Of a DNA stretch of 64,000 nt, positions 43,484 to 56,014 are shown piece after piece. The stretch is taken from positions 62,001 through 126,000 of the forward strand of contig VXCM01003274.1 of the NCBI GenBank assembly GCA_014773175.1, read 5' to 3'. Position 1 is the first letter of the stretch; every line of letters begins with the position of its first letter. A model generated the notes under the pieces. That model was not told the DNA's origin. It saw only the letters and a program-made list of their open reading frames with translations, and did not search any database. Made by a program: the position numbers and the translations under genes. The stretch is from Lucifuga dentata. Its lineage: Eukaryota; Chordata; Actinopteri; Ophidiiformes; Bythitidae.

Positions 43484-44055
43484 TACACCGTCGCACATTA
43501 GCTAATAATCAATGTAAGCATTCTGTTTATACATTTCCTCACCTGGCATAATTCTTGTAAGCTGATTAACAAAAGAGTCTTGTATATTCAGCAAATGGTA
43601 GAACACAATTAATTCTACTGAGCTGGGCGTTCCGTTATTGTGCATTGGGAGCTGAGCGGTGACGCTCAACCTGGAGACGACACAACCTTCGCTGATGCGC
43701 TCAAACTTCAACCACATTCGACTTTCTAACACACAACCAATGAGAGAACATCATATATGATATCAGTAGAAGTGGCACAACAATGGAGGAGAAGCTCATA
43801 ACCTGAGCAGAGCGATTTCCTGTGACAGCAAGGTTTCATGCACCCAGAAGTGGAGCTTCTTGGCTCAGTTTCTTCTCTGGAGTAGATCAAGATCAAGATC
43901 CTTCTTATGCATCGCTGCAAAATGTGGCTTTGTCTACCCTGGGTGCTTCTTGTTGACACGTGTTGCTATACTTCGTTCCATGTGCTGACCAAGACGCAGG
44001 ACATCAGGAGTGTAGGCAGTGGCGTGAGCGAAACGCAGATTCAAATACGCTTATC

Positions 44056-44165
44056 AAGCAAAAGTATCCTTACTCTGCACTTTCTGTTAACCACAGTACA
44101 GAAAGACAGTAAGCAAAAGTATCCTTACTCTGCACTTTCTGTTAACCACAGTACAGAAAGACAGT
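44056..44165. repeat. Perfect tandem duplication, 55 bp unit
   Basis: 44056-44110 and 44111-44165 are identical, with no N between them. It may be real or an assembly join whose N was lost. Confidence 0.9.
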
Positions 44166-44205
44166 ACATTTACACACAAATATATTGTGTGTAAATGTAC
44201 TGTCT
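44159..44205. repeat. Perfect 21 bp inverted repeat with 5 bp loop
   Basis: Arms 44159-44179 and 44185-44205 are exact reverse complements (agacagtacatttacacac...), loop atata. It could fold as a hairpin and overlaps the end of the tandem duplication. Confidence 0.85.
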
Positions 44206-45376
44206 GTGTGCAGAGTTGTCCAAAAGACATGCTTGTATTGAGCGGGAGACTTTCTAAGAAAAATTCCTATAAATTTCCTGAACCCCAATATCTTCTGATT
44301 GAGGTTTGGAAAAGTTTGGACTTTTAACCCATAAAATCCTGCTTTTCTCTTCACCGTCTGTCTCTTTCCTCACCCCTTTTGTCATTTCTCTTTCTTCTCC
44401 TTCACATACAGATTTGTTACCAGTTCAAAGCACAAAGAAAGGTCAGCGAGGGAGCATGTCAGTCAGACAAGTTGTCACCCAAATGATGACAAACTGGCTG
44501 CCTCTCTGCTCGCCTCCCGATCAAGTCCAGACCTGGCTTTCCTGCACGCATGCTTCCTGTAAACGGAGATCGATGGAGCTCTCACTGACTTAGCTCAGTC
44601 ACGTCATCAGCTTTCTGTCCGTGAAGCATTCACAACTACATTCAAACCGATATGTGTTTGCTGGTATTGGCTTTTCCTAAACAACTGTTAATTATCAAAT
44701 ATTGAATTTCAACTTCCATGAAAACAAAATTGGTGTTGGCATCAGCCTCCTCCTCCTCCTCTGTGTGCAGGATACAGAACAGAGATCCTTCACCTGTTTC
44801 TGATCTTGACTCAGCTAATGACCCTCCTGCCTCTCCTTCGGGCTTGTTTCCAGGGAGACAAATATCATGTAACCCAACACTGTGAGTCTTGCAACAACAT
44901 TGTCTTTATCGACGGCGATGGATGGAATTTTCTCGTTTCACATCTTGAAGCCGAGAGAATATGAAAGAATGCATTTCCTCCTGCTGAACGTTCAGCGTAA
45001 CATGAGGCAAAATATTTTCTTTCATGCTATTTTAAGCCTTTGTCTTGCTTTCCTATTCGATGTTTAGTGACTTTATCCATACATGGCTATCCGTACATGG
45101 CAGACTCTGAGCTTTCACTACAGAATGTGATGTTCAAGAAAAACCATGCAGAATATTCAGATTTTGTTGCTTGTAATTATCTGGAATTTCTGATTTTATT
45201 GATTCCTTGCTTGACCTTCCTCACCAGCCACTTATTTTGCGTCTAATGCTACTTTTACAGTTCAGGTTTAGATGCACAATTTTATTTATTTATTTTTTAT
45301 TATTATTTTATTTAAAAGCTATATCTTCAGTTTTTTTTAGTGGACCATACCTGATGCCAAATCTGGAACAACCCAC

Positions 45377-45416
45377 GAGAAGAGAAGAGAAGAGAAGAGA
45401 AGAGAAGAGAAGAGAA
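45377..45416. repeat. (AGAGA)n pentanucleotide repeat
   Basis: About eight units of GAAGA/AGAGA, followed directly by a repeat tail. Confidence 0.93.
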
Positions 45417-45424
45417 AGATGAGA

Positions 45425-45490
45425 TGAGATGACACTTTATTGTCCGTTTCCACGGAAATTTGTTTGCGTAACATGTCCAGCAATCAATGC
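45425..45490. repeat. Interspersed repeat tail ('ctttattgtccgtttcc' type)
   Basis: 'gacactttattgtccgtttc' and 'cggaaatttgtttgcg' form the same core as the tails at 6590-6665 and 55055-55095. It abuts the pentanucleotide repeat, which may be its degenerate 3' tail. Confidence 0.5.
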
Positions 45491-48400
45491 AATAAGATAA
45501 AAATGCAGTAAAAACACTCAGCAATACAGTAAATAGAGAAAAGAGAGAGAAAAGAGAAAAAAGACAGGTGGAAGAAAACATCTTGTATTTCAGTTCAAAT
45601 GTTCAAGTGCTCATATGAGCATTTCATTTCTGAGATGGAGGTAAACAAACTGCTGCAATAAAGAAATGAAAATATAAATAAGAGAAATAATTAAGCTGCT
45701 ACTTTCCAAATCCTCTTTACAGATCCTCAATGAGTTCATGATATTTTAAGGTAAAGAAGAAGGATCAAAATACTTGCTGCAGTGTGGACGTGTGCGGTAA
45801 TGATCATTGCTACATCGTTTATATGTGGACAAAGTGACAGTGTCGCATTTTATGATATATGAGGCAAAATAAAATGGCAAAGAATTTCTCTCTGTATCAT
45901 TATTTCCACATACAATGTGGATCTGAGAAAATGGATTTGAGAATATCAGATTCCATGTGTTTTTGTCACAGGAAGAGGAGAAGCAGTTTTTACTTAAACA
46001 AGTTAGCAAATCAATTCTAAATGGACCAGCAGGTAGAATTTGTTTAGCATTTGTCAAATAAAGCCAAATTCATCAAAAGGCAGGTAAAACAGGAAAATGG
46101 CTTCAACAAACAACACAACAGCAACGAGGCTTAGAAGAAGGGAAGTGGCTGGTGTATGTAGAGGGCTGATAAAGAATTGGGATCAGGTGTGTCAGGTGAT
46201 GAGCAGAGATGGAACAGCTGGTGGACAGGTGGAGAACTGCAGTTTCATGACATTTTTTACTTTTCACATGTATTCAGCACATATCTGATATGTGCCACGT
46301 GTATCTGGTGGTGTAGAAAGAGTCATTAATGTTAATGTATTTTTGAGTCGTTTTAATATAGAAAGTCATTTGATGCTGGACAGGTCACATCACAGAGTAA
46401 TTTGATTCAATATCAATGAAAATTTTAGGAATACTGGTATCAGTCTGGCTTAGAGACTCGAGATTTTCAAGTTGAAATAAACTTGTTTTTATGGCATACA
46501 AGAACAAATTTTCTGGAGGACAAAAGCAAGACAAACATATGAAAGGTGGACCCTGCTGTGATGAGGACAAAATCCCTGGCTGAAGCTTTAATTCTGATTC
46601 GTTGACAGTCCTGTATTTATTCCCATTTGGTCACAAAGCCATTTGAAGCAGCAGGGGTGGGGGTGTTAGTGGGGGGGGCAGAGGTAAAATTCAAACTTTA
46701 AGGCTAAACCACAAGGTTTGTGTAAAAAGCAAATCTGGACCTGAGATGGCAAATGCAAGCAAAATAACCCGACTCATTTTCTTTTCTTTACCGCAAGCTT
46801 CCTTCAGGCGGGGGTCCGCCAAGTTGCAAATTAACGTTGATTTAAAAACAACAGGAGCCTTTTGTCTCGGAGGGCTCCAGTTTTTTTTTTTCTTTTGACC
46901 ATANGATTTAAAAACAACAGGAGCCTTTTGTCTCGGAGGGCTCCAGTTTTTTTTTTTCTTTTGACCATAGAGCCACTTGGCTCCATGTCTTGTTATTTTT
47001 CCACGCATAAAACTTTCATGATGAAATAAAGCAGAGAAAGGATGCTCACTAAGGCCTTTCCCTGCTATCGCTCATGAACCTGTCTGTCTCTCTTTCTGTC
47101 TCACTCTCTGCATCATTCTTTGTCTCTTCTATCTCCAACTTTTTCTCACCATCTCCTCTCCATGTCTGTCTTCATCTCTTTTCTCTCTTTGTCTTTCATC
47201 TGTCTCATTTTCTTCCCATTTCATCTGTCTCCGTCTCTTTCTGTTTTTCAGTTCATTTAAACGCAATTAGCAGACCATTTCTTGACGTCAAACCCCAAAA
47301 ATCAATCTTAATGATGAATATCAGAAACACTCCTGCAATCTATGTCATTCTCTTTCTCAACCATCTTCCTCCACACACACACAGACACACACACACAGGC
47401 TCAGGTTCCCACACATGTCAGGTTTTGGATTCATTCTGGAGGCTGATAAAGATGAAGTGTGTCTGGGTCATTTCCACAAGGATGTTGGTTTTTTGGCAGA
47501 GTGTTGCTTCAACGTCGATATCTGATATTCTGATTCTGATGTCTCTGTGAGCTGTCGTGTCCCTCAGGCCACATATAGTTTTGTGACTCCATGTCCCCAT
47601 GTTGTCAGTTTGGGCTGATTTAAAGGTAGTTGGATTTCCTGTCACACAAAGTTTGTATTCCAAATGACACGTAACGTCAAGGTTAATTGTGTAACGACAC
47701 GTTGAGCCGAGTCTGTGAAGTCATGTGAAGTAGCGGTATCAGATGTCTGACTGAGAGGTGTTTGGCAGAAAGTGACAGGCTGATTTCACTCCGCCACACG
47801 TCTAACACACTGAAACACAGACTGACTGACAGGATACATGAAAGAGGAGAAAGTGGGAGTTCCTCTGCCATTAGATGAAGGGTGAAAGGAGAAGAAGAAG
47901 AGGGCGAAGTCATGATAAATGCTTTCTACAATCACATCATGGTGCATTTGGAGAGTTTGATGTCAGAAGTTCATGACGATACAACGGTAACCTGAGAACG
48001 CTTGTGTCTGTGTGGTGTGTGGTGGAAGACTATAATTACAGAAATAATTGAGTCGGAACGAGAAATTAGCTTCGCTCAACTCAGTTTTGGCTTAAAAGCA
48101 GGACAGGGTATGTGCACGTGAACAGAAACGGGTTAATTAGCATCAGTGAAAGCGGAGAAGCACAGTTCTAACTCCACAAGAGAAAAGGTTGCAGAGCGTC
48201 ATATAATTGCTCTGTAACACCTCAGAGGCTGAGACTGTCTGGATTCTGTCGGTTTAATGCTGATGCAACAGGCACAGCTGCACACATTTGGCAGCACCCA
48301 AGCACCCATAATGATAAAAAGCATCACATGGAATGTATAAAATAGCTGCTGATGTATGTGGATTTGCTGAAACGATCCCGTAAAGCAGAGGCCGGAATTT

Positions 48401-48547
48401 CTGGAGACATACAATGACACAGTCAGCTGACTAAAGCTCACAAACTACTCATGAGACAATCGAGACCAAGTCATGGCTGCTGAACAATATGGAGTTCATA
48501 AACGAAATGCCCATTTTACAGTTTCCATGCCAATGTTTCATGCAGAA

Positions 48548-49090
48548 TTAAAGGACCATACCATCCATTTTGCATGTGAGTCTAATATGTTCAATTTTCT
48601 TAGATGTTACGTTACTGACAATCATTTCCCAAAGGATAAAACTGTATTTCAGCTTTCCCGATATTTTGCAAAATCTCAATTTTTCAAAATCAAATATTCA
48701 AGTGATACACCCACCTTAAAAATTCATATTTCTCCTGCTAATAGTTACGCAAAATTATGAAGTTCACGGTCCTTTAAATTTTTCTATAAATGCAGGTCTT
48801 CTTTTGGGACTATATTCCCTGGTGGAGGCATACATTCACTCCACGCTTTTTGATGAGCTTAAACGCTAAAATTATGTAACTTCTAAAAAAACCTGAATAC
48901 ACATCTTGTTGGCGATGACGAATTACCTATCCCAAGAATGTTTCAAGTACCAACAAGTTGATACTTCTTTAACATTTTTAATTCACTGTTCTAGTAGTAT
49001 GCTTTGGGAAATGATTGTCAGTACCATTACGTGTATGAAAATAGAATATATTCCGCTCAAACATGCAAAATAGATGGTATGGTCCTTTAA
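48548..49090 (-). mobile_element. Family A element, copy 6
   Basis: TTAAAGGACCATACCATCC to ggtatggtcctttaa with all interior blocks in the order of copies 1, 5 and 7. About 543 bp. A small loss near 'caagttgatacttctttaac' removes part of the block just before the right arm. Confidence 0.9.
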
Positions 49091-50099
49091 TTTCAAGTTT
49101 AAAACAGATATGCATTATTGTCCAAAACAGAGAGAACCATGTGTGTCCGCAGACGCTTAATTCTCTCCCTTTGGGCAATAATGCCACTTTTTTTTTTTTT
49201 NTTTTTTTTTTTTTGTGAAGGTGATGCTGTTTTAGGGTGGATAGTATATGTTATGATAAGCTGGGATGTGGATATCAACACTTTCCTTTATATTGCATTT
49301 ATTTCATTGGTTGTGTTCGGTTTGTGCTGCTGATGCTAAATCACCTTCAGGACAGACGTGGCTCCATGGGACGATCTTGGGGGCGGAACTTCCAATACAT
49401 TTTTCCTGTAAAGTGTGCACGTTGAGCTATTTGTGCCCACGCGATCCCTTTAAAGCCTGTTAAAGTCTGTTTGTTTCTCTGCCATCTGTGATCTGAAAGC
49501 CTCCTGCCTCCTTCTCTTTTTCACTCAGCAGCTCTCAGAGACAGAAAGCAGTTCACTAAACCCTCTCATCGCCGCTCCAGTTGTTCCCGTCTCCAGCGCT
49601 CTTACTGGCCTTTTTGATAAATACCATGACGAGTCATAGACATCAATCCCGCCATACCATATTACTCTCAACATGATGGAGTGTGTGAAAATAGAGGACA
49701 AATCTAGGGCCCCTGACTAAGTATAGCGCCATATCCTGTAAGATCTCTTCAAAAATCAGGCATACCATCATGGATTCATGAAAAGAGCACATTTACAGAC
49801 ATGAAAAAAGACCTGTTTCACCAGACTTTAAGCGTGGCAGCCAAGGAAAACAATGTGCCTCGCCAGCAAAACTGAAGTCTGTAATGTCCCGGCTTAATTC
49901 CATTCTCTCGCGTGAAAAGAGAATAAAAGTTCAGGGCTGGCTGGAAAGCTTGGTGTGTCCGAACGGTGTGCGAATGACAGATGCACTGACATGCAAAGTA
50001 TCACTCCGCACGAAAATCAACTTAAGGCTAAATCACACCACAGGCGGTCGGTCTTAGCAACGGCCAAAGTACATCACAGTGATCTGACAAATGATTTAC

Positions 50100-50155
<56 letters not shown>

Positions 50156-50754
50156 GAGTATACAAAGACAGTAATAACATGTGGGAGAGAGAAAGATGGA
50201 GGGCACTCGGTGCCAGTCGTCAATCTATTTGATCCATTAACGTGGAGAGTAACAGCCTCGCTGACTGAGGGATGATGGGAAAATGGCCCTTCTGTTGGGC
50301 AGCCCTTGAAGTGATGGATAGTTGCGTGGACAGAGCGCAGCGCTATATGACCGATTCCTCCCTCCTCAACTCATCGTGGGCATAAACAACAGGGGCCCTT
50401 TCCTGTACAGAGGGCACTTTCACAATACAGAGCCAAACCAAAGTGTATGAACCGTATTGTGTTAGATTATATCTCGCTGTGTCTCACCTTTAAAGGTTCC
50501 TGCCTCTGTAAAAAGTACTAAAGCGGTACAAATTGCAATATTTTATGATGGCCAGAATTATAAAGTAATGGACTCATCAAAGGGATTAGACTTTTTCTGC
50601 TCTGTGTCCATTATTTTCTGTCTATGAAGGTTCTCCTGGAACAGATTCAACTCCAATGACCTTCACATCACTGCCATGTGACAATAAGTGAATGACTCTT
50701 AGAGGATAAATACCAATTTACTTTCCACTACTGACAAAAGTATGTCTCATCTGT
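49091..50754. other. Intergenic stretch without recognisable gene
   Basis: Contains a T-run with an N at 49201 and a GA repeat. The stretch 49560-50090 is free of recognisable repeats. I see no gene in it. Confidence 0.5.
50104..50153. repeat. (GA)n microsatellite, 25 units
   Basis: An uninterrupted AG run. Confidence 0.97.
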
Positions 50755-51880
50755 CTGGATGGTAGGAAAAACAATTCTGATATTTACCGCTCTGGTAGTA
50801 CGTTTTGGAAAATGGTTGGCAGCAGTACTTGAAGTGGACAAAAAAAAAAAAAAANAAAAAAAAAAAAAAAAGTTACCAGTACTCTCCTTATCCATGTGCT
50901 GGTCATATAAATACATGTATATAAACGTGTATTTACATGGTCCCCTGATTTAATTCATCCAGCTGCAACCTTTGCTATTGTTTTCCTCTACATTCTCTGC
51001 AGTAGAGTACAGAAGATTTATGAGAGGTTCCGGTACTCCTGAAAATGTCCTGGTACTTTGAAATGAAAATCACAGAGGTCCTGGTGTTGCGCCGAAATCT
51101 GCTTCCCTGGCGAAAATTGCATCCCCACTTCTGCCGAGATTTACATCCCCACTGTAAATAATTTTGTGAAAATGAAGGAATAAAATCAAGTGAAGAGCTC
51201 ACATTTGGTGCTGTTTGGATGTGACAGGGTGAGTTTGGTGCATGTGAGCCTCCTCAGGGCTGAGAAAGGACAGGATGCATTTTTCGGCAAGTGTTCTCTG
51301 CCGAGATTTGCATCCCCAGTGTAAATAACTTTCTGAAGATGAAGAAATGAAATGACGTAAAAACTCATATTTGGGGTTATTTTTGTGAGACAGGGTGAGT
51401 TTGGTGAATGTAACCCTCCTCAGGNAAAAACTCATATTTGGGGTTATTTTTGTGAGACAGGGTGAGTTTGGTGAATGTAACCCTCCTCAGGACCGAGAAA
51501 GAAGGGGATACATTTTTCGGCAGAAATAACGAATAAAGAAGAGTGAATCTGAAGCTCTGCTGCCCAGTAGACTTACTGTAGTTATAATTTTTATTGCCTC
51601 TAAGAAGTGCCATAATCACTGTTTGATAAAAGTTATTTAAAGGAATAAATATTGCCTTGGATATGATCCATTGTCTGCAGGTGGGGATGCAATTCTCGGC
51701 AGGAATGCAGTTTTCAGCACAACACCGATACTCCTGAAAATGTCCCAGTACTCTGAAATGAAAATCACGGAAGTCCAAGTGCTGCGTACCGGTGAGTACC
51801 GGCCCACTACAACCCTGGTTGGCAGTTGTGTAGCATGTATGAGGATTGTATTTAGTGAGCTGAAACATTAGGGCCTCCCC
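50755..51880 (-). mobile_element. Diverged Family A right end, split by a hAT insertion
   Basis: 50755-50822 matches the family block 'tctggaaggtaggaaaaaca' through 'gggaaatgattgtcag', and 51826-51880 continues it ('agcatgtatgaggattgta', 'gctgaaacatt'). The two parts are separated exactly by the hAT element's 8 bp duplication. Confidence 0.75.
50823..51817. mobile_element. Non-autonomous hAT-type element with perfect 8 bp target duplication
   Basis: Flanked by GTTGGCAG on both sides (50815-50822 and 51818-51825). Ends CAGTACTTGAAGTGG and ccactacaaccctg are imperfect inverted copies, related to the element at 12779-13362 (CAGTGCTTGAAGTGG). The interior has a direct repeat of about 65 bp near both ends (about 51031-51095 and 51727-51790; key phrase tactcctgaaaatgtccYRg) and a tandemly repeated unit of about 180 bp with 'tgccgagatttRcatcccca'. 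No transposase. Confidence 0.87.
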
Positions 51881-53858
51881 TGCAGCAATCGACAGAACAA
51901 AACAAATTAAGAGTCTAATTGCTATTCTGGAAGTAACACCAATACAAAAATCTAAGCCAAGGTCTGAAGTTGTTGCAATTTCATGCGTATCCAGTCCTCC
52001 TCCTTCTACAAAACCAAAGTCTGGAGACATTTAACAAGGTGAAGCCAAGTACGAGCACGGGTCTGCTCCTGAAGTGAGAAATCGACTGGAGGGTCTGGTG
52101 CTGTGAACCGTTCCCATTGGCAAAGGAAGATATGCAGTCCTGGCTGATTTCTGCAGCTGGTCCAGAAGCCTGAGATGTGAATAATAGGTGCAATTTGAGA
52201 TCGTTGTCAATTTTTCAAATAACTGACAAACACATCATGGATGATTGTTTTCAGACGGGGGTCTCTGAGGAGGAATTGCCAAAACAACCCGCCTGCTAAA
52301 TTGCAGTCTTGAAAAACACATGAAGAGAGTGATCACCATTTACTAATGAGAGCACTCCTCAGACGTGAGGGAGAAAATTCAGGTCCATCCTTCACACACT
52401 CGTATAGTAACACGAGATTTAGGCTGCAGCTATAAAAGCTCCAGTGAAACTACATTTTCTTCTGATTGGTGAGAGTTAAATCTGAGTCTCTCAGACTGAG
52501 TGAAAATCTGATTAAGCATCTGGTGAGCAGCAAACTCATTTTTCAAAAGTGCTCACTGTACTTCCTGTCTGCAAACATTTCAAGTTGTGCCTGTCTTTCT
52601 TTGGTTTTTGACTTCAGCACCTACAATTTCTATCTTAAGTTCTGGTTTCTCACTTTGCTTTTGTGCAAAGGGATTTCCCCAATTCTTTACTCCTACCATA
52701 ATGAATCTAAATTTCCTCTTTAAAGCCAATCCATCTTCTGGCTGTAGCCTACAGTGCATCAGTCAGACAGTTAGCTTAGCACAATGAGATGTTAGCTTAT
52801 AGTTAAAGAAAGAAAGAAAAAAACCCAAAACTATTTTCCTAATTGGGCCGCTTGAGGAAAAGCGTGTCAGGGCTGAGATCCATCATGCTGATTGCTGGCC
52901 TTGTCTGCGTGGAGCCACATGGGGGTGGTGCTATGTGGGGTTTGTTGGGGTTCTTGTGGTTTTGGATTCTGCACAGGCTAGTTGGCTCTGCAGAGGGAAG
53001 CATCGCACAGCCACTCATTACCTCGGTTAGTCATCAACCCCGCTGTCTGCAACGGGATGATAAATGAGCAGCTCCTCATGTGTGGCACCAGGTCAGGCCA
53101 GTATCGATGGACGGGCGCAGACAGCGGGGAGAGGCCGAGCGAGAATCAAACACACCTCAGAGAATATGTGAAGGCTGTCAGGGAATTTATACCTGGAGCT
53201 CCTCCCGTGAAGCAGGAGACGTGAGCATGGACGATCATGTTTTTAAAATATCAACTTCAAATCAACAGAACAAACAGAAGCAGAATGACTACTGTGCAAC
53301 GATTTGAAATGAAACATCAATAATGCAAAGATGTGGCTGATATTGATTATAGAATTTCTATTTGCAGGAGAAATCTTAATTTCACAGTGTTTAATTACTT
53401 AAATTGACTGATCTGCACCTTAACAAAACCTCTTTGCCCATATTCTCTATTTTTTCTCTTAACTTTTGAGCAGTTGCATATTTTGTGAGCCGTACACACA
53501 TGTACACTCCTTCTGTGTCTGACACACACACACACTGTGTGGTGATGCTGTCAACAAGTTGTCCAGGTACTGTGGGGAATAAATAAATGCAGCTGAATTT
53601 TCCTCAGATGTCAAATGTTGGTTTTTCATGCTAAAGTCTGGCAAATTGCTGTGATTTGCAGTCATAAATTTATCATACATAAATTTCCTCTCTGACTGCA
53701 GCAACTCCAGCATTAATGAATGAGACGACCGGATATCTCCCAGCGAGTGTGTGTGTATGTGTGTGTCTGTCAATTCTGCTTGAGATGACGTTGATGTGTT
53801 CTGAAGTGGCATACTATGCTCACTACGAGGGAGGTATGGCACAGAGTCCAGACTGGGA

Positions 53859-53898
<40 letters not shown>

Positions 53899-54338
53899 TG
53901 TGAGACTTGGCAGACATCAGACCAGGGGATGTCACAGCCCTCAGACTCTCACACAAACACAAACATCCACATCCACATCCACCAACAGTGAGCATGAATG
54001 GTCATTCAGCTCCAGCCAGCAGTATGACAACAAGTCAAAGGGAGGAGGAGGAGGAGGAGGAGGATGAAGGATGGAGTCTCAGGCCAAAAGAAACATGGTG
54101 GGCTCATCTGTCCTCCTCCCCATCCTGATGAGCACCCCAGGCAAAATATTCTGTGAATGAGAACATATTTTGGGGGGCTACAGGAGGAGGAAGTGACTCA
54201 TCTATGATGTCATATTGGATGAAAAAAATATTAAATGGGTCTCAATGAGCAAAAGAGGACGTGAATTCGGTCTGCTACTTCTATTACTGTACAACAGCGC
54301 TGGTTCTCAAACAGGACCACTCACTGTGCTTGAAGGCA
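51881..54338. other. Intergenic stretch without recognisable gene
   Basis: GT run at 53862-53902 and short CA-rich pieces near 53521 and 53950. Frames around 53460-54130 are driven by these repeats. No gene was supported. Confidence 0.5.
54040..54064. repeat. (GGA)n trinucleotide repeat
   Basis: About eight GGA units in intergenic DNA. Confidence 0.93.
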
Positions 54339-54470
54339 TTAAAAGGACCATACCAGTGGTTTAGCATGTTTGAGCTCAATTACTACATAAAGTATGCAAA
54401 CAAGCATGTGACCAATACCGCTCGCGTAGCAACTGTGCTGAAGTGTATGCGTAGTTAAAATCAAGTACAA
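54339..54470 (+). mobile_element. Family A relative, left end only
   Basis: 'ttaaaaggaccataccagtg' and 'gcatgtttgagctcaat' match the Family A left arm; the rest has diverged. No right end was found. Confidence 0.5.
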
Positions 54471-55054
54471 TCCTATGCTGTTTATATGCTTTAGTAATGA
54501 GTTTAGATATTACATGTTAAATATTACAAGCTGCTAATGTTGTAAAATCATCAAAAGCAAAGTCAGAACGACATTAATTTATCTAACCCCATTAAAACCA
54601 ATTACTCAACCCCACGCTGAGTGATGTGTGTGTGTGTGATTACTCCCCAAGTCCAGACTGATGCTATCATTAAACACGCCACCAGTGTTTTCCTGAAGGG
54701 GATCCCGGTCCCAGTGGAGCCCTTCATCCCTGCTGCAGCTCACAGAGTCCCTGCAGCAGGTATTTTAATAGCTGTCTGACCTGTGGTGGCTCTCAGCTCC
54801 TCACCGTCTCTCACAGGGATGCCACTGTGCTGCATCAGAAATCCAGCTTAACTTTAAAGTCAGGAGGTTCTATCTTATCTGTTGCTTTGTTGTTGGTTGG
54901 TTGATCGGTTTGTCTTTGTCCTCAAAAGGTTCTGCACAGATTTTGGCAAGCGTTGGTGGAAAAGACAAATTAAATGCAGCAAATCCACATCTACTGTCTT
55001 CTGCACACTGCTCTTTCTTCTCGTTTCTCCTTCCATTAAGGTAAGGTAAGGTAA

Positions 55055-55340
55055 GTACTTTTATTGATCCCCAGTGGGGAAATTGGTTATATAAAAGACC
55101 ATACACATCAAAACACATTCAGTTGCACGCTCAAGAAGGGCATAAGAAACCATTCAGCAAAAACCGCAAAAACGCGACAAGCAGGAGAAATGGTACAGAT
55201 ACAGCCAAGTACTGCTATATATTCTATAAAAACTACCCATATAAAAAATCCATACCAGTAAAAATCATCAAATAATTAAAAAGCACCAATAAAAATAAAA
55301 TAAATAAATAAATAGAATAAAATTAAAAAAAAAAAAAAGC
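55055..55340. repeat. Interspersed repeat with 'tttattgatccccagtgggg' head
   Basis: Starts after four GGTAA units (about 55040-55054) with 'acttttattgatcccc' and 'gtggggaaatt', the same core as the two tails above, then A-rich DNA ending in AAATA/AAAAA runs. This is common fish repeat sequence that sits 0.7 kb upstream of gdf10. Confidence 0.5.
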
Positions 55341-55719
55341 CAGTTCCTATGACTAAAACCCAAATGCCACAGCAAAGGGAAAAGTACCCAATAGTTAGTA
55401 AATTAATAAATACATACAAATCCAACAGACTAAAAACTCTACAGTGCCATTATTCCTCCTCTGTGCCTTTAGAACTGTTCTGCTCTATGACCTCTAACCT
55501 CACTTTCATTACCACTTGCCACATCAACAGCAAATCTGTTGTAACAACCCAAATATCCTCAGCATGATCTCCATGCCTATAGGGGCTTCAGGATTAAATA
55601 TCAGACTATCTGACCCAATCAGCGTTCCTTTTGAGGGAACTGAACTCTCCTTTTAGAAGAAAACAGAATGTAATCTATGATGTTGCATATTAAAGATTCT
55701 TTCTGTTGTTTGTCATCAG

Positions 55720-56014
55720 TACTGGTGAGCTTTATTGTTTCTTGGCTGCCTCTCGTTGGCTGTGCGCTTTGAGGCGTCACCATCTGTCATCCAGCAGCAG
55801 CGCTTCATGCCTGCGTCCTCTCTCGGTCTCCTCCCATTGCAGAAACAGCTGTGGACCGTGAACCGTGGAGTACGGGTCTGCCACGGATTACCGGGATACC
55901 GGCCTGAAGTCTGGTTGGGCATCAAGAGGCGCATTTTGATTCTTTCGGTTTTTACGCGCACAGAAATTTCCTCCGAGGTCTCTGTGAATGGAATAATTTC
56001 CCTGAACGTCAGAA
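55720..56014 (+). promoter_or_regulatory. gdf10: Likely gdf10 5' UTR and proximal promoter
   Basis: Base composition changes from A-rich repeat to mixed, CpG-containing DNA about 280 bp before the gdf10 start codon and stays so through exon 1 (for example 'gccgtgcgtcacgccgccga' at 56103). No TATA box or transcription start can be fixed by eye. An open frame at 55735-56076 overlaps exon 1 in another frame and is not taken as a gene. Confidence 0.4.

Larger units (their letters stand above)
43906..48547. other. Intergenic stretch without recognisable gene
   Basis: Includes the 44 kb tandem duplication, a repeat tail, a pentanucleotide repeat, a CA-rich scrap at about 47374-47399, a 65 bp assembly duplication around N at 46904, and T/C-rich low-complexity DNA at about 47080-47250. 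No gene was supported. Confidence 0.5.

Noticed and set aside
47074..47550. A 158-codon frame rich in Ser, Val and Phe
   Set aside because: Coded by a TCTC-rich low-complexity tract; no domain, no splice context.
51377..52030. A 217-codon frame on the minus strand
   Set aside because: It lies mostly inside the hAT element and is lengthened by the 66 bp assembly duplication; no transposase motif.
53459..53995. A 178-codon frame on the minus strand with Thr-His runs
   Set aside because: Held open by CA repeats; no recognisable domain.
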